Source of the DNA: JADZAI01 sp964390465
GTDB taxonomy: Bacteria; Pseudomonadota; Alphaproteobacteria; Micropepsales; Micropepsaceae
NCBI GenBank assembly: GCA_964390465.1
Contig: CAYMIJ010000007.1
Location: 1-64,000 of the forward strand
Direction: 5' to 3'
DNA: 64,000 nucleotides
Made by a program: the position numbers and the translations under genes. Below, piece by piece: positions 43,084 to 52,846 of this stretch. The notes beneath the pieces are model-generated. The model was not told the origin of the DNA and did not search any database. It worked only from the letters and a program-made list of their open reading frames with translations. Position 1 is the stretch's first letter, and every line of letters begins with the position of its first letter.

Positions 43084-46000
43084 ATGAGCCACCTTCTTGA
43101 CCGTCTGACCTTCTTCAAACGCACGCCAAAGCCATTCTCGGACGGTCATGGCGTAACGACTACGGAGCCTCGCGACTGGGAGGACGGCTACCGCAAACGC
43201 TGGCAGCACGACAAAGTGGTGCGCTCCACGCACGGTGTGAACTGCACCGGCTCGTGTTCGTGGAAGATCTACGTCAAGGGCGGGATCATCACCTGGGAGA
43301 CGCAGCAGACCGACTATCCACGCACCCGGCCCGATCTGCCTAATCACGAACCGCGCGGCTGTCCGCGCGGCGCAAGCTATAGCTGGTACATCTATTCGGC
43401 CCAGCGGCTGAAATATCCGCTGGTGCGTTCGCGGCTGATCCGCCTGTGGCGCGATGCACGCAAGACGATGACGCCCGTCGCCGCATGGGCTTCGATTGTC
43501 GAAAATCCTGACAAGCGTAAAAGTTACACAGCGATCCGAGGCCATGGCGGTTTCGTGCGCGGCAATTGGGAAGAACTGACCGAGCTGATTGCCGCTGCCA
43601 ACGCCTATACGGCGAAGACCTATGGCCCTGACCGGGTGATCGGCTTCTCGCCCATTCCGGCCATGTCGATGGTCAGCTATGCGGCAGGCGCACGCTATCT
43701 GTCGCTGATTGGCGGTGTCTGCCTGTCATTCTACGACTGGTATTGCGACCTGCCACCCTCAAGCCCGCAGACATGGGGCGAACAGACTGACGTTCCTGAA
43801 AGCGCCGACTGGTACAATGCGGGCTTCCTGATGCTGTGGGGCTCCAATGTGCCGCAGACCCGCACGCCTGATGCCCATTTCTACACTGAAGCGCGCTATC
43901 GCGGCACCAAGTCGGTGGTGGTTTCACCCGACTATGCCGAAGCGACCAAGTTTGCCGACATCTGGCTCAATCCCAAGCAGGGCACCGATGCCGCGCTGGC
44001 GATGGCGATCGGTCATGTCATCCTGCGCGAGTTTCATCTCGACCGTCAGGCGACTTACTTTGAAAACTACTGCCGCCAATACACCGACATGCCGTTCCTT
44101 GTGCGGCTGGTGAAGAAGAACGGTGCCTATGTGCCAGAGCGGTTAGTGCGCGCATCTGACTTCGAGGGCGCACTTGGCGAAACCAATCAGCCTGAATGGA
44201 AGCCTGTGGCGATCGATGACACAACGGGCAAAGTCATCGCGCCTCTGGGTTCTGCGGGTTTCCGCTGGGGTGAGCACGGCAAGTGGAATCTTGCCGAGAA
44301 GGATGCGAACGGCAACGAAACGCGCCTGCGCATGACCTCCATCCTGGAAGCTCAGCGCGATAATGTCGTTGAGGTCGGCTTTCCCTACTTCGGCAACAAG
44401 CATCACGACTATTTCAAAGGCACAGACCACGCCGATGTGCTGAACCGCCGCGTGCCGGCGCGCCTGGTGACGCTGAAAGATGGTGAGGCGCTGGTTGCCA
44501 CGGTCTTTGACCTGTTCTGCGCCAATTATGGCCTTGACCGAGGGCTGGGCGGCGAAAATGTCGCGCGCGATTATACCAGCAACACGCCCTATACGCCCGC
44601 CTGGGCCGAAAAGATCACGGGTGTTCCGGCCGATCATATCGTCACTGTGGCGCGTGAGTTTGCGTCGAATGCGGAAAAGACCAAAGGCAAGTCCATGGTC
44701 ATCCTCGGGGCTGGTCTGAACCACTGGTACCACATGGACATGAACTATCGCGGCATCATCAACATGCTGGTGATGTGTGGCTGCGTGGGTCAGTCGGGTG
44801 GCGGCTGGTCGCACTATGTCGGTCAGGAAAAGTTGCGGCCGCAGACAGGCTGGTTGCCACTCGCCTTCGCGCTCGACTGGAACCGCCCGCCGCGCCAGAT
44901 GAACTCAACCAGCTTCTTCTACGCACACACCGACCAGTGGCGTTACGAGACGCTGCATGTGAACGATATTCTTTCGCCTACGGCACCGGACGGCGACTGG
45001 TCTGGCGCGCTGATCGACTACAATGTCCGCGCCGAACGGATGGGCTGGCTGCCTTCAGCACCTCAGCTTCAGACAAACCCGCTCAGCATTGGCAAAGCAG
45101 CGCGCGCTGCTGGTATGGATCCAAAGGACTATGTCGCGCAGCAGCTTGGCAGTGGCGATCTGAAAATGTCCTGCGTCGATCCCGACGATCCCGCCAACTG
45201 GCCGCGCAACATGTTCGTGTGGCGCTCGAACCTGCTTGGTTCATCGGGTAAGGGACACGAATATTTCCTGAAACATCTGCTGGGCACGGCGCACGGTGTG
45301 CAGGGTAAAGATCTGGGCGTGACGGGTGCCGAAAAGCCGCAGGACGTTGCCTGGCACACTGAAGCCCCGCGCGGCAAGCTCGACCTGCTGGTCACGCTCG
45401 ACTTCCGTATGTCGACGACCTGTGTCTATTCCGACATCGTTCTGCCAACCGCGAGCTGGTACGAAAAGGACGATCTCAACACCTCTGACATGCATCCGTT
45501 CATCCATCCGCTGACAGCGGCGGTTGATCCGGTGTGGGAGTCGCGTTCGGATTGGGACATCTACAAGTCGATTGCCAAGAAATTCTCCGAAGTCGCACCC
45601 GAAGTGTTGGGGGTTGAGGACGACGTGGTTCTGACGCCCATTCTGCACGACACGCCCGGTGAACTGGCGCAGCCCTTCGATGTTGCCGACTGGGGCAAAG
45701 GTCAGGGCAAGCCGATGCCGGGTGTTACCATGCCGAATGTCACTGTCGTGCAGCGCGACTATTCAGCCGTCTATCAGCGTTTTACCTCGCTTGGGCCGCT
45801 GATGGAAAAACTGGGCAATGGTGGCAAGGGCATCAACTGGAATACCAGTCATGAGGTCGAGCTTCTGAAGAAGCTGAACGGTATGGTGGAAGCTGAGGGC
45901 GCGACCAAGGGCTTTGCGAAGATCGAAACGGCGATCGACGCGGCCGAGGTTCTGCTCACACTGGCGCCGGAAACCAATGGCGAGGTGGCTGTCAGAGCTT

Positions 46001-46821
46001 GGGCGGCGCTTTCGAAGAATACCGGGCTGGACCACACCCATCTCGCACTCCCGAAAGAGGACGAAAAGATCCGCTTCCGCGATGTGGTGGCGCAGCCGCG
46101 CAAGATCATCTCCTCGCCCACTTGGTCAGGCATTGAAAGCGAGCATGTCTGTTACAATGCAGGCTACACCAATGTGCACGAACTGATCCCATGGCGCACG
46201 CTGACCGGCCGCCAGCAGCTTTATCAGGATCATTTGTGGATGCGGGCTTTTGGTGAGGGTTTTTGCGTCTACCGCCCGCCCATTGATACCAAAACGGTTG
46301 CCCCGATGATCGAGAAGGCGGCGGGCGAAAAGCACGTCATCCTCAACTTCATCACGCCACACCAGAAATGGGGCATTCACTCCACCTACACCGACAACCT
46401 TTTGATGCTGACGCTTTCGCGCGGCGGCCCCATCGTTTGGATGTCAGAAAAAGATGCAGCGAAGGCTGGCCTTGTCGACAATGACTGGGTCGAAGCCTTC
46501 AACGCCAATGGTGCATTGATGGCGCGCGTGGTGGTGTCTCAGCGCATGAAGGAAGGCACGCTGTTCATGTATCACGCACAGGAAAAGATCGTGAATGTGC
46601 CCGGCTCGCCGCTCACGGGTCAGCGTGGCGGTATCCACAACTCGGTCACCCGCGCAGTGTTAAAGCCGACGCACATGATTGGTGGCTACGTCCAGCTCGC
46701 CTATGGCTTCAATTATTACGGCACGGTCGGGTCGAACCGCGACGAGTTCGTCATCGTGCGCAAGGTCAGCAATGTCGACTGGCTTGAAAAGCCGCTCGCG
46801 CAAGGGGAGCACGCAGCATGA
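43084..46821 (+). CDS. narG: respiratory nitrate reductase alpha subunit
   Basis: Catalytic molybdopterin subunit of membrane-bound nitrate reductase, reducing nitrate to nitrite at the cytoplasmic face. The protein is 1245 residues from the ATG at 43084. The FS0 iron-sulfur site is formed by H50, C54 and C58 (HGVNCTGSC) and the cysteine in EPRGCPRGA. The molybdenum ligand is D222 in YCDLPPSSPQTWG, the same position as in E. coli NarG. The protein ends in the usual substrate/cofactor domain. The stop overlaps narH by four bases. Confidence 0.97.
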   Translation: MSHLLDRLTFFKRTPKPFSDGHGVTTTEPRDWEDGYRKRWQHDKVVRSTHGVNCTGSCSWKIYVKGGIITWETQQTDYPRTRPDLPNHEPRGCPRGASYSWYIYSAQRLKYPLVRSRLIRLWRDARKTMTPVAAWASIVENPDKRKSYTAIRGHGGFVRGNWEELTELIAAANAYTAKTYGPDRVIGFSPIPAMSMVSYAAGARYLSLIGGVCLSFYDWYCDLPPSSPQTWGEQTDVPESADWYNAGFLMLWGSNVPQTRTPDAHFYTEARYRGTKSVVVSPDYAEATKFADIWLNPKQGTDAALAMAIGHVILREFHLDRQATYFENYCRQYTDMPFLVRLVKKNGAYVPERLVRASDFEGALGETNQPEWKPVAIDDTTGKVIAPLGSAGFRWGEHGKWNLAEKDANGNETRLRMTSILEAQRDNVVEVGFPYFGNKHHDYFKGTDHADVLNRRVPARLVTLKDGEALVATVFDLFCANYGLDRGLGGENVARDYTSNTPYTPAWAEKITGVPADHIVTVAREFASNAEKTKGKSMVILGAGLNHWYHMDMNYRGIINMLVMCGCVGQSGGGWSHYVGQEKLRPQTGWLPLAFALDWNRPPRQMNSTSFFYAHTDQWRYETLHVNDILSPTAPDGDWSGALIDYNVRAERMGWLPSAPQLQTNPLSIGKAARAAGMDPKDYVAQQLGSGDLKMSCVDPDDPANWPRNMFVWRSNLLGSSGKGHEYFLKHLLGTAHGVQGKDLGVTGAEKPQDVAWHTEAPRGKLDLLVTLDFRMSTTCVYSDIVLPTASWYEKDDLNTSDMHPFIHPLTAAVDPVWESRSDWDIYKSIAKKFSEVAPEVLGVEDDVVLTPILHDTPGELAQPFDVADWGKGQGKPMPGVTMPNVTVVQRDYSAVYQRFTSLGPLMEKLGNGGKGINWNTSHEVELLKKLNGMVEAEGATKGFAKIETAIDAAEVLLTLAPETNGEVAVRAWAALSKNTGLDHTHLALPKEDEKIRFRDVVAQPRKIISSPTWSGIESEHVCYNAGYTNVHELIPWRTLTGRQQLYQDHLWMRAFGEGFCVYRPPIDTKTVAPMIEKAAGEKHVILNFITPHQKWGIHSTYTDNLLMLTLSRGGPIVWMSEKDAAKAGLVDNDWVEAFNANGALMARVVVSQRMKEGTLFMYHAQEKIVNVPGSPLTGQRGGIHNSVTRAVLKPTHMIGGYVQLAYGFNYYGTVGSNRDEFVIVRKVSNVDWLEKPLAQGEHAA

Positions 46822-48341
46822 AAGTCCGCGCGCAGATCGGTAAAGTCCTGAATCTCGACAAATGCATCGGGTGTCACACCTGCTCGGTCACATGCAAGAA
46901 TGTGTGGACCAGCCGTGATGGCATGGAATACGCGTGGTTCAATAACGTCGAAACCAAGCCAGGTATTGGCTATCCGAAAGACTGGGAAAACCAGAAACGA
47001 TGGAATGGCGGTTGGGATGTGAAAGGCGGCAAGCTGAAGCCACGCATGGGCGGCAAGTGGCGCGTTCTCGCCAAGATTTTCGCCAACCCCGACTTGCCTG
47101 AGATCGACGACTATTACGAGCCATTCACTTTCGACTACAGCCACCTACAGACATCGAAGGAATCGCACGCCTTCCCGACCGCCCGGCCGCGCAGTGCCAT
47201 CACGGGCGAGCGGATGGAGAAGATCAACTGGGGTCCGAACTGGGAAGAAATCCTTGGCGGTGAATTCTCAAAACGCTCAGAGGATTATAATTTCGAAGGC
47301 GTGCAGAAAGACATCTACGGGCAGTTTGAAAACACCTTCATGATGTATCTGCCGCGTCTGTGCGAGCACTGCCTCAACCCCACCTGCGTGGCGGCCTGTC
47401 CGTCGGGCTCGATCTACAAGCGCGAGGAGGACGGCATCGTCCTGATCGATCAGGAAAAGTGCCGCGGCTGGCGCATGTGCGTGTCCGGCTGTCCATACAA
47501 GAAAATCTATTACAACTGGAAAACCGGCAAGTCCGAGAAGTGCATCTTCTGCTTTCCGCGCATTGAGGCGGGCCAACCGACCGTGTGTTCGGAAACCTGC
47601 GTTGGCCGCATTCGGTATCTCGGCGTGATGCTTTATGATGCCGACCGCATCGAGGAAGCCGCGTCAACGGCCAATGTCGAAGACCTCTATCAGGCGCAGC
47701 TCGATATCTTCCTTGACCCGAATGATCCGGCCGTCATTGAACAGGCGCGCAAGGATGGCGTGCCTGAAAACTGGCTCGAAGCGGCGCGGCACTCGCCAGT
47801 GTGGAAGATGGCGATGGAATGGAAAGTCGCCTTCCCGCTTCACCCCGAATACCGCACGCTGCCAATGGTCTGGTATGTGCCACCACTGTCACCGATCAGC
47901 GCCGCGGCAAGCTCCGGGCAGATTTCTGTGCAGGATGACATGCCTGACGTGCGCTCGCTGCGCATTCCACTCAAATATCTCGCTAATCTGCTCACCGCCG
48001 GCAAGGAAGAGCCCGTCGCACTTTGTCTGGAACGCATGCTTGCCATGCGCAGCTATATGCGTGGCAAGACGGTCGATGGCGTCATCCGCCGCGACGTCGC
48101 TGAACGTGTTGGCCTTACGCCGCAGCAAATCGAGAACATGTATCACGTCATGGCAATCGCCAATTACGAAGACCGTTTCGTCATCCCGAGCGGTCACCGG
48201 GAAGATGCGGAAGACATGTTCGACGAACGTGGCTCCTGCGGGTTCTCGTTCGGCAATGGTTGCTCGTCCGGCTCCACCAAGACCAATCTCTTTGGTGGGT
48301 CGGGCCGCAAGCGTCTGCAAACACCGACGGAGGTGATGTGA
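46818..48341 (+). CDS. narH: respiratory nitrate reductase beta subunit
   Basis: Iron-sulfur electron-transfer subunit, 507 residues. It has four cysteine groups: CIGCHTCSVTCKNVW near the start, CEHCLNPTCVAACP, CRGWRMCVSGCP and CIFCFPRIEAGQPTVCSETC. The Trp in CRGWRMC replaces a cysteine, as in the 3Fe-4S cluster of NarH. Length matches the family. It overlaps narG (4 bases) and narJ (1 base). Confidence 0.97.
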   Translation: MKVRAQIGKVLNLDKCIGCHTCSVTCKNVWTSRDGMEYAWFNNVETKPGIGYPKDWENQKRWNGGWDVKGGKLKPRMGGKWRVLAKIFANPDLPEIDDYYEPFTFDYSHLQTSKESHAFPTARPRSAITGERMEKINWGPNWEEILGGEFSKRSEDYNFEGVQKDIYGQFENTFMMYLPRLCEHCLNPTCVAACPSGSIYKREEDGIVLIDQEKCRGWRMCVSGCPYKKIYYNWKTGKSEKCIFCFPRIEAGQPTVCSETCVGRIRYLGVMLYDADRIEEAASTANVEDLYQAQLDIFLDPNDPAVIEQARKDGVPENWLEAARHSPVWKMAMEWKVAFPLHPEYRTLPMVWYVPPLSPISAAASSGQISVQDDMPDVRSLRIPLKYLANLLTAGKEEPVALCLERMLAMRSYMRGKTVDGVIRRDVAERVGLTPQQIENMYHVMAIANYEDRFVIPSGHREDAEDMFDERGSCGFSFGNGCSSGSTKTNLFGGSGRKRLQTPTEVM

Positions 48342-49066
48342 TGCTGGCGTTGAAGGCGTTGGGGGCGCTGTTGCACTACCCAACAGAAATGCTGCGTGAG
48401 GCGATTCCCGATATCAGGGACATCCTGAACAGTGAGAAGCTGCCTGGTTCATCACGGACAAGGCTGAATGAGCTGCTGATGCATCTGGCGCACGATGATC
48501 TCATCGAGTGCCAGGAAACCTATGTCGAAACCTTCGACCGTGGCCGCGCGCATGCGCTGCATCTGTTCGAGCATGTGCATGGTGAAAGCCGTGATCGTGG
48601 TCAGGCGATGGTGGACCTGCGCGAACGCTATCTTGCAGCAGGGCTGGAGCCATCGACCAACGAACTGCCCGACTATCTGCCGCTGTTTCTGGAATACTGC
48701 TCCATGCTCCCGCACGATGAGGCGCTGGCGCAGCTGGCAGAGCCGGGCGTCATTCTGGTGGCGTTGGCTGCACGCCTTGAGAAGCATGGCTCGCCCTATG
48801 CATCTGTACTGTCGGCCCTTTGCGCGATGGCTGGGATTGAAAGAACAGAAGCTGCAGAAAATGCCGTCGTTCCAGCGGATGATCCCGACCCGGAAGATTT
48901 CGCTGCGCTCGACAAGGCCTGGGAAGATCAGCAGGTCACCTTCAACAGCACCCTGCCGCAGGCAGCGGACTCACAGTCCTGCCCGCAGGCCGATGCGATG
49001 GTCGCCCGCTTTCTGAAGGCGGACGGTGCACCACAGCCGCATGAAAGGAGCAACGCACATGGATGA
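48341..49066 (+). CDS. narJ: nitrate reductase molybdenum cofactor assembly chaperone
   Basis: Private chaperone for NarG that assists cofactor insertion before membrane docking, not part of the final enzyme. The 241-residue protein is mostly helical, with ALGALLHYPTEMLREA at the start and the NarJ core YVETFDRGRAHALHLFEHVHGESRDRGQAM (in part: FDRGRAHALHLFEHVHGE). The ATG at 48341 overlaps the narH stop by one base. It overlaps narI by 8 bases. Confidence 0.95.
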   Translation: MLALKALGALLHYPTEMLREAIPDIRDILNSEKLPGSSRTRLNELLMHLAHDDLIECQETYVETFDRGRAHALHLFEHVHGESRDRGQAMVDLRERYLAAGLEPSTNELPDYLPLFLEYCSMLPHDEALAQLAEPGVILVALAARLEKHGSPYASVLSALCAMAGIERTEAAENAVVPADDPDPEDFAALDKAWEDQQVTFNSTLPQAADSQSCPQADAMVARFLKADGAPQPHERSNAHG

Positions 49067-49760
49067 ATTTCTCAATCATCTTCTGTTCGGCATTTATCCA
49101 TACGTTGCGCTGGTGGCGCTGGCCGTCGGCTCGATCATCCGCTTTGATCGTGAGCCCTATAGCTGGCGGTCCGGCTCAAGCCAGATGTTGCGCCGCAAGC
49201 AGTTGATTATCGGATCTGTGCTGTTCCATCTCGGTGTTATCATTGTGTTCTTCGGTCACTTCTTCGGCCTTCTGGTGCCGATCTGGCTGTATGATGCGCT
49301 GTCCATCAAGCATGAATGGAAGCAGACACTCGCGGTGGCAGCGGGTGGTGTGGCCGGTACGCTGGCATTCATTGGCGCGAGCATTCTGCTGCACCGGCGG
49401 TTGTTTGATCCCCGCATTCGCGTGAACTCCAGCTTTGCCGACACCGGCATTCTTGTTCTGTTGTGGGTTCAGCTCGCGCTTGGCCTTGGCAGTATTCCAA
49501 GCTCGCTTCACCACCTCGACGGACACGAGATGGTGAAATTCATGTCTTGGGCGAACGGCATCTTCGCCTTCGACAAGGGTGCGTCCGCTTACATCGCCGA
49601 TGTCGGCTGGATTTTCCGTCTGCATATAGTTTTGGGGCTGACAATCTTCCTCCTGTTCCCCTTCACCCGCCTTGTGCACATGCTCTCTGCGCCCGTGCGT
49701 TATCTGTGGCGGCCGGGCTATCAGATCGTACGCACACGCAAGGTCATGCCTCATGGCTGA
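49059..49760 (+). CDS. narI: respiratory nitrate reductase gamma subunit (cytochrome b)
   Basis: Membrane dihaem cytochrome b subunit that oxidises quinol and anchors NarGH. The 233-residue protein starts at the ATG at 49059 with AAAGGAG upstream. It has five transmembrane helices. Histidines in GSVLFHLGVIIVFFGHFFG and in WIFRLHIVLGLTIF (C-terminal helix) are the expected haem b ligands. Length and order match NarI. It overlaps ppiC by 8 bases. Confidence 0.96.
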   Translation: MDEFLNHLLFGIYPYVALVALAVGSIIRFDREPYSWRSGSSQMLRRKQLIIGSVLFHLGVIIVFFGHFFGLLVPIWLYDALSIKHEWKQTLAVAAGGVAGTLAFIGASILLHRRLFDPRIRVNSSFADTGILVLLWVQLALGLGSIPSSLHHLDGHEMVKFMSWANGIFAFDKGASAYIADVGWIFRLHIVLGLTIFLLFPFTRLVHMLSAPVRYLWRPGYQIVRTRKVMPHG

Positions 49761-50568
49761 AGCCCCGCGCGTCAGGCCGAAGGTGATGGTTGCGGGCCGT
49801 GAGATCCCGCCCGACGCCATCGCTGCTGAAGCTCAGAACCATCCTGCATCATCGCCGGAACAGGCGTGGCAGGCGGCGGCGACGGCGCTGGCCATCAAAC
49901 GTCTGTTGCTGGAAGAAGCAGATCGGCTGGGCATCGCTGTGGAAACTGTTCATGACAGAAACGGCGTTGAGCTCGCGCCTGATGATGCCCGGATCGAGAC
50001 CTTGCTGGCTGCTGAAGTTCACGCCCCGAACGCCGGCCCATCTGAAACGCGCCGTTTTTACGAACAGCGGCGCGAGTATTTCCAATCACCGACCCTGATC
50101 GAGGCTGAGCATATTCTTCTCGCAGCCGCTCCTGCAGACAAGGCAGCGCGGGGAAAAGCATATGAAATGGCATCCGCCATTCTGGCTGATGTGCAAAAGC
50201 GCCCTGATCTCTTTGCTGATTTCGCCCGTCAGCACTCTGCCTGTTCCTCGAAGGATACCGGGGGCAATCTGGGGCAGATCGGTCCCGGGCAGACCGTCGA
50301 GCCGTTTGAGAAAGCGCTTTTCGCACTGAAGGAAGGCGCGTTTTGCGAAGCCCCGGTCGAAACCCGCTTTGGCTACCATGTCATCAGGGCTGGGCGTCGC
50401 AGCGAAGGTCAGCTTCTGCCATTCGAGGTCGTTGAAGAAAAAATTGCAGGCTATCTGGAAGAGGCGAGCTATCGCCGGGCTGTCAGCCAGTTTCTAACGA
50501 TCCTGGCAGGTCGTCATGGTGTTGAGGGTGTTGTGTTTGGTCACACCGATGGTCCGCTCGTTCAGTGA
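49753..50568 (+). CDS. PpiC-type peptidyl-prolyl cis-trans isomerase (NifM-like), nar operon
   Basis: Parvulin-type isomerase of 271 residues from the ATG at 49753. The N-terminal helical part is followed by the rotamase domain (about 120-215), with EAEHILLAA, DTGGNLGQIGPGQ and ETRFGYHVIRAGRR. There is no signal peptide, so it is cytoplasmic, unlike SurA or PrsA. It overlaps narI and lies before moaB, which points to folding or maturation of the nitrate reductase. Similar genes follow narI in other alpha- and betaproteobacteria. Confidence 0.9.
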   Translation: MAEAPRVRPKVMVAGREIPPDAIAAEAQNHPASSPEQAWQAAATALAIKRLLLEEADRLGIAVETVHDRNGVELAPDDARIETLLAAEVHAPNAGPSETRRFYEQRREYFQSPTLIEAEHILLAAAPADKAARGKAYEMASAILADVQKRPDLFADFARQHSACSSKDTGGNLGQIGPGQTVEPFEKALFALKEGAFCEAPVETRFGYHVIRAGRRSEGQLLPFEVVEEKIAGYLEEASYRRAVSQFLTILAGRHGVEGVVFGHTDGPLVQ

Positions 50569-50600
50569 GGTGCGCTTCGAAACGATAGGTGGTGATGGTA

Positions 50601-51137
50601 ATGGCTGGCATCGACAAGAAACTGAAGTTTCACCCGCTCCACATCGCGGTGCTGACCATATCAGACACGCGCACGCTGGACTCTGATGCTTCAGGCGCGC
50701 TACTGGCTGAAAGCCTCAAGACAGCGGGGCATAAACTGGCCGCACGGCACATCATGAAAGACGATGTCGCTGACATTCGTGCCCAGGTGAAACAATGGAT
50801 AGCCGACCGCAAGATCGACGTCATCCTTACCACCGGCGGCACGGGGTTCATGCCGCGCGACATGACGCCGGAAGCGGTATTGCCACTGTTCCGGCGCACG
50901 ATGGATGGTTTTTCAGTTCTGTTTCATCAGGTCAGCATGGGAACGGTCGGTGTTTCCACGCTCCAGTCGCGCGCCTTTGCTGGTCAGGCGGAAGACACAT
51001 TCGTGTTTTGCCTGCCCGGTTCACCAGGCGCGTGCCGCGATGCGTGGGATCACATCCTCAGTCTGGAACTCGATAGCCGCTACAGACCCTGCTCCATTGC
51101 AGGTCAGATCCCGCGCTTGCGCGATGTTTGCGCCTGA
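50601..51137 (+). CDS. moaB: molybdenum cofactor biosynthesis protein B
   Basis: MoaB/Mog-type protein of about 178 residues, which adenylates molybdopterin before metal insertion. Signatures are HIAVLTISDTR near the N-terminus and ILTTGGTGFMPRDMTPEAV (about 75-92). Starts at 50589 (GTG), 50595 and 50601 are open; I chose 50601, which is 8 bases from AGGTGG. It is the last gene of the nar operon and supplies the cofactor pathway. Its 3' end overlaps the convergent mobA by 34 bases. Confidence 0.93.
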   Translation: MAGIDKKLKFHPLHIAVLTISDTRTLDSDASGALLAESLKTAGHKLAARHIMKDDVADIRAQVKQWIADRKIDVILTTGGTGFMPRDMTPEAVLPLFRRTMDGFSVLFHQVSMGTVGVSTLQSRAFAGQAEDTFVFCLPGSPGACRDAWDHILSLELDSRYRPCSIAGQIPRLRDVCA

Positions 51138-51730
51138 ACTTGCGTGTTGAGAATGGCCTCGGCAGTGGCGAGATCATCCGGCGTATTAACATTGAAGAAC
51201 GGATCGAAAGGCGTATCGGCCCAGGTTGTGGTGGCCATGCCTGCCGCTTCAGCGCAGGCCATGAGCGAACGCCGTTCATTCGTGCTCTGCAAGGCAGATC
51301 TGGCTGCCTTAGTAAGCCATAGGGCGGCAGCCGGGTGAATGCGCTGGCCGCTCTGCGCCAGAACGGCTCCTGATTTTCCATCCCGTGCGGCATCAAGGCG
51401 CGTCACGAGATCATCCGGCAGAAATGGCATGTCGCATCCGATCATGACAAAATGTTCGGCAGACCGCTGCTCTGCAAAAAGCGCCGCGCTCTCCAGTGCA
51501 CTCATCGGCCCGGCGTGAGATGTCCGGTCACAAATCTGAGGAATCCCGGCCGGCAAACGCTTATCGCTAACAATGCCGACGGCGAATGCGATCAGACGTG
51601 CATGTCGCCTCGCAAAATTGATGGCGTGCTCAACGAGCATATGCGCGCCGAGTTCGCAGAACGGCTTGTCTCCGCCCATGCGTCTGCCCTGGCCACCGAC
51701 AGCAATGATGATGGGAATGGTAAGAGGCAT
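51104..51730 (-). CDS. mobA: molybdenum cofactor guanylyltransferase
   Basis: MobA transfers GMP to molybdopterin to give the bis-MGD cofactor needed by NarG. The 208-residue protein starts at the ATG at 51730; an ATG at 51757 is an alternative. The nucleotide-binding motif IIIAVGGQGRRMGGDKPF is at the N-terminus, followed by CDMPFLPDDLV. The C-terminal NVNTPDDLA is characteristic. It is convergent with moaB (34-base overlap) and adjoins the IS5 remnant, so its promoter region is truncated or close to the insertion. Confidence 0.93.
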   Translation of the reverse strand: MPLTIPIIIAVGGQGRRMGGDKPFCELGAHMLVEHAINFARRHARLIAFAVGIVSDKRLPAGIPQICDRTSHAGPMSALESAALFAEQRSAEHFVMIGCDMPFLPDDLVTRLDAARDGKSGAVLAQSGQRIHPAAALWLTKAARSALQSTNERRSLMACAEAAGMATTTWADTPFDPFFNVNTPDDLATAEAILNTQVQAQTSRKRGI

Positions 51731-51906
51731 GATACGTTCAGAAGTGCTTGTTCCCATATCTGACAGGTTATCGCGAACAACTGGCTCGCAATCAGCAGAA
51801 AAAGACCATTGATCAGAGCCTCCTGAAAAGAGACCCTGAATCACATGCGCACAACAATTAATAGGTCCCCAACCTAATACACGCTACCACGCCACCCAGC
51901 TTACCG

Positions 51907-52644
51907 GTGACGTGCTCCCCTGAATCGCGCCAGCGGATAGCCAAGCTTGAGAAACGCGCCAAGCGCTACCCGACCGATCTGACTGGAGAGGAGTGGGAGC
52001 CGATCAAGCCGTTCCTGCCCGGGCCGCCGTTGCGAGGACGCAAGCCGAGCACCGATCTGCGGCTGATCCTAGACGCGATCCGCTACATGGCCCGCTCAGG
52101 CGGTGGCTGGCGGATGCTGCCGAACAACTTTCCGCCCTGGCAGACCGTCTACTGGTGGTTCCGCGGCTTCATGCGGGGCTTTCTGTTCCGCACCATCCAC
52201 AACATGGCGCTGATGCTCGACCGGGAACAGGCCAGTCGCGCGGCGAGCCCCACCGCCAGCGTCATCGACAGCCAGTCGGTCAAGGCCCCAGGGGCTAGGA
52301 AGCGTGGCTTCGATGCCGGCAAGAAGATCGTCGGCCGCAAGCGGCATATCGCTGTTGATACCGATGGCAGGCTTCTGATGGGCAACCTCACCCCGGCCGA
52401 CATCTCCGACAGCGCTGAAGCACAAATGATCCTCGCCGCGCGGAAGGCCGAAGCCGTCATTCCATCGACGGCATCGCGCAAAGCGACCATTCCCTACAAC
52501 AAAGAGCCTATCGCGCCCGAAACTCGATCGAACGCCTATGGTGCCGCCTGAAGGACTGCCGACGCATTCCACATGCCACGACCGATGTGCCCACGCCTTC
52601 TTCTTCGTATCTGCATCACAGCAATCATCACCTTCTGGATCTAA
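51907..52644 (+). pseudogene. IS5-family transposase, frameshifted remnant
   Basis: A DDE transposase like those of the IS5 family: TDLTGEEWEPIKPFLP, then MARSGGGWRMLPNNFPPW, SVIDSQSVKAPGARKRGFDAGKK and GRKRHIAVDTDG. Internal residues between about AQMIL and AVIPS are missing compared with full-length relatives. From about 52505 the frame shifts; the expected end (AYRARNSIERLWCRLKDCRR) continues in another frame, and a final ITFWI* ends at 52644 after at least one more shift. No intact inverted repeats were recognised. It marks the right edge of the nar module. Confidence 0.85.
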
Positions 52645-52846
52645 ATCAATGAGCCCTGAGCCTGGCGTAAGCTTTGCTCTGTGTGGTTCCAGTTCGTCAC
52701 GAGCAGCCGCTGACAAGTGCGCTATGAGACGGGTACAATTGTGTTGCCTTTGCCGCACCATGGCCTGTGCGGATGGCGTCTCAGCATGCGGCCCTGCGGT
52801 GGCCCCAATGCGTTGTAGAACACTCTGAGATATTTTGAGGTTGCCT

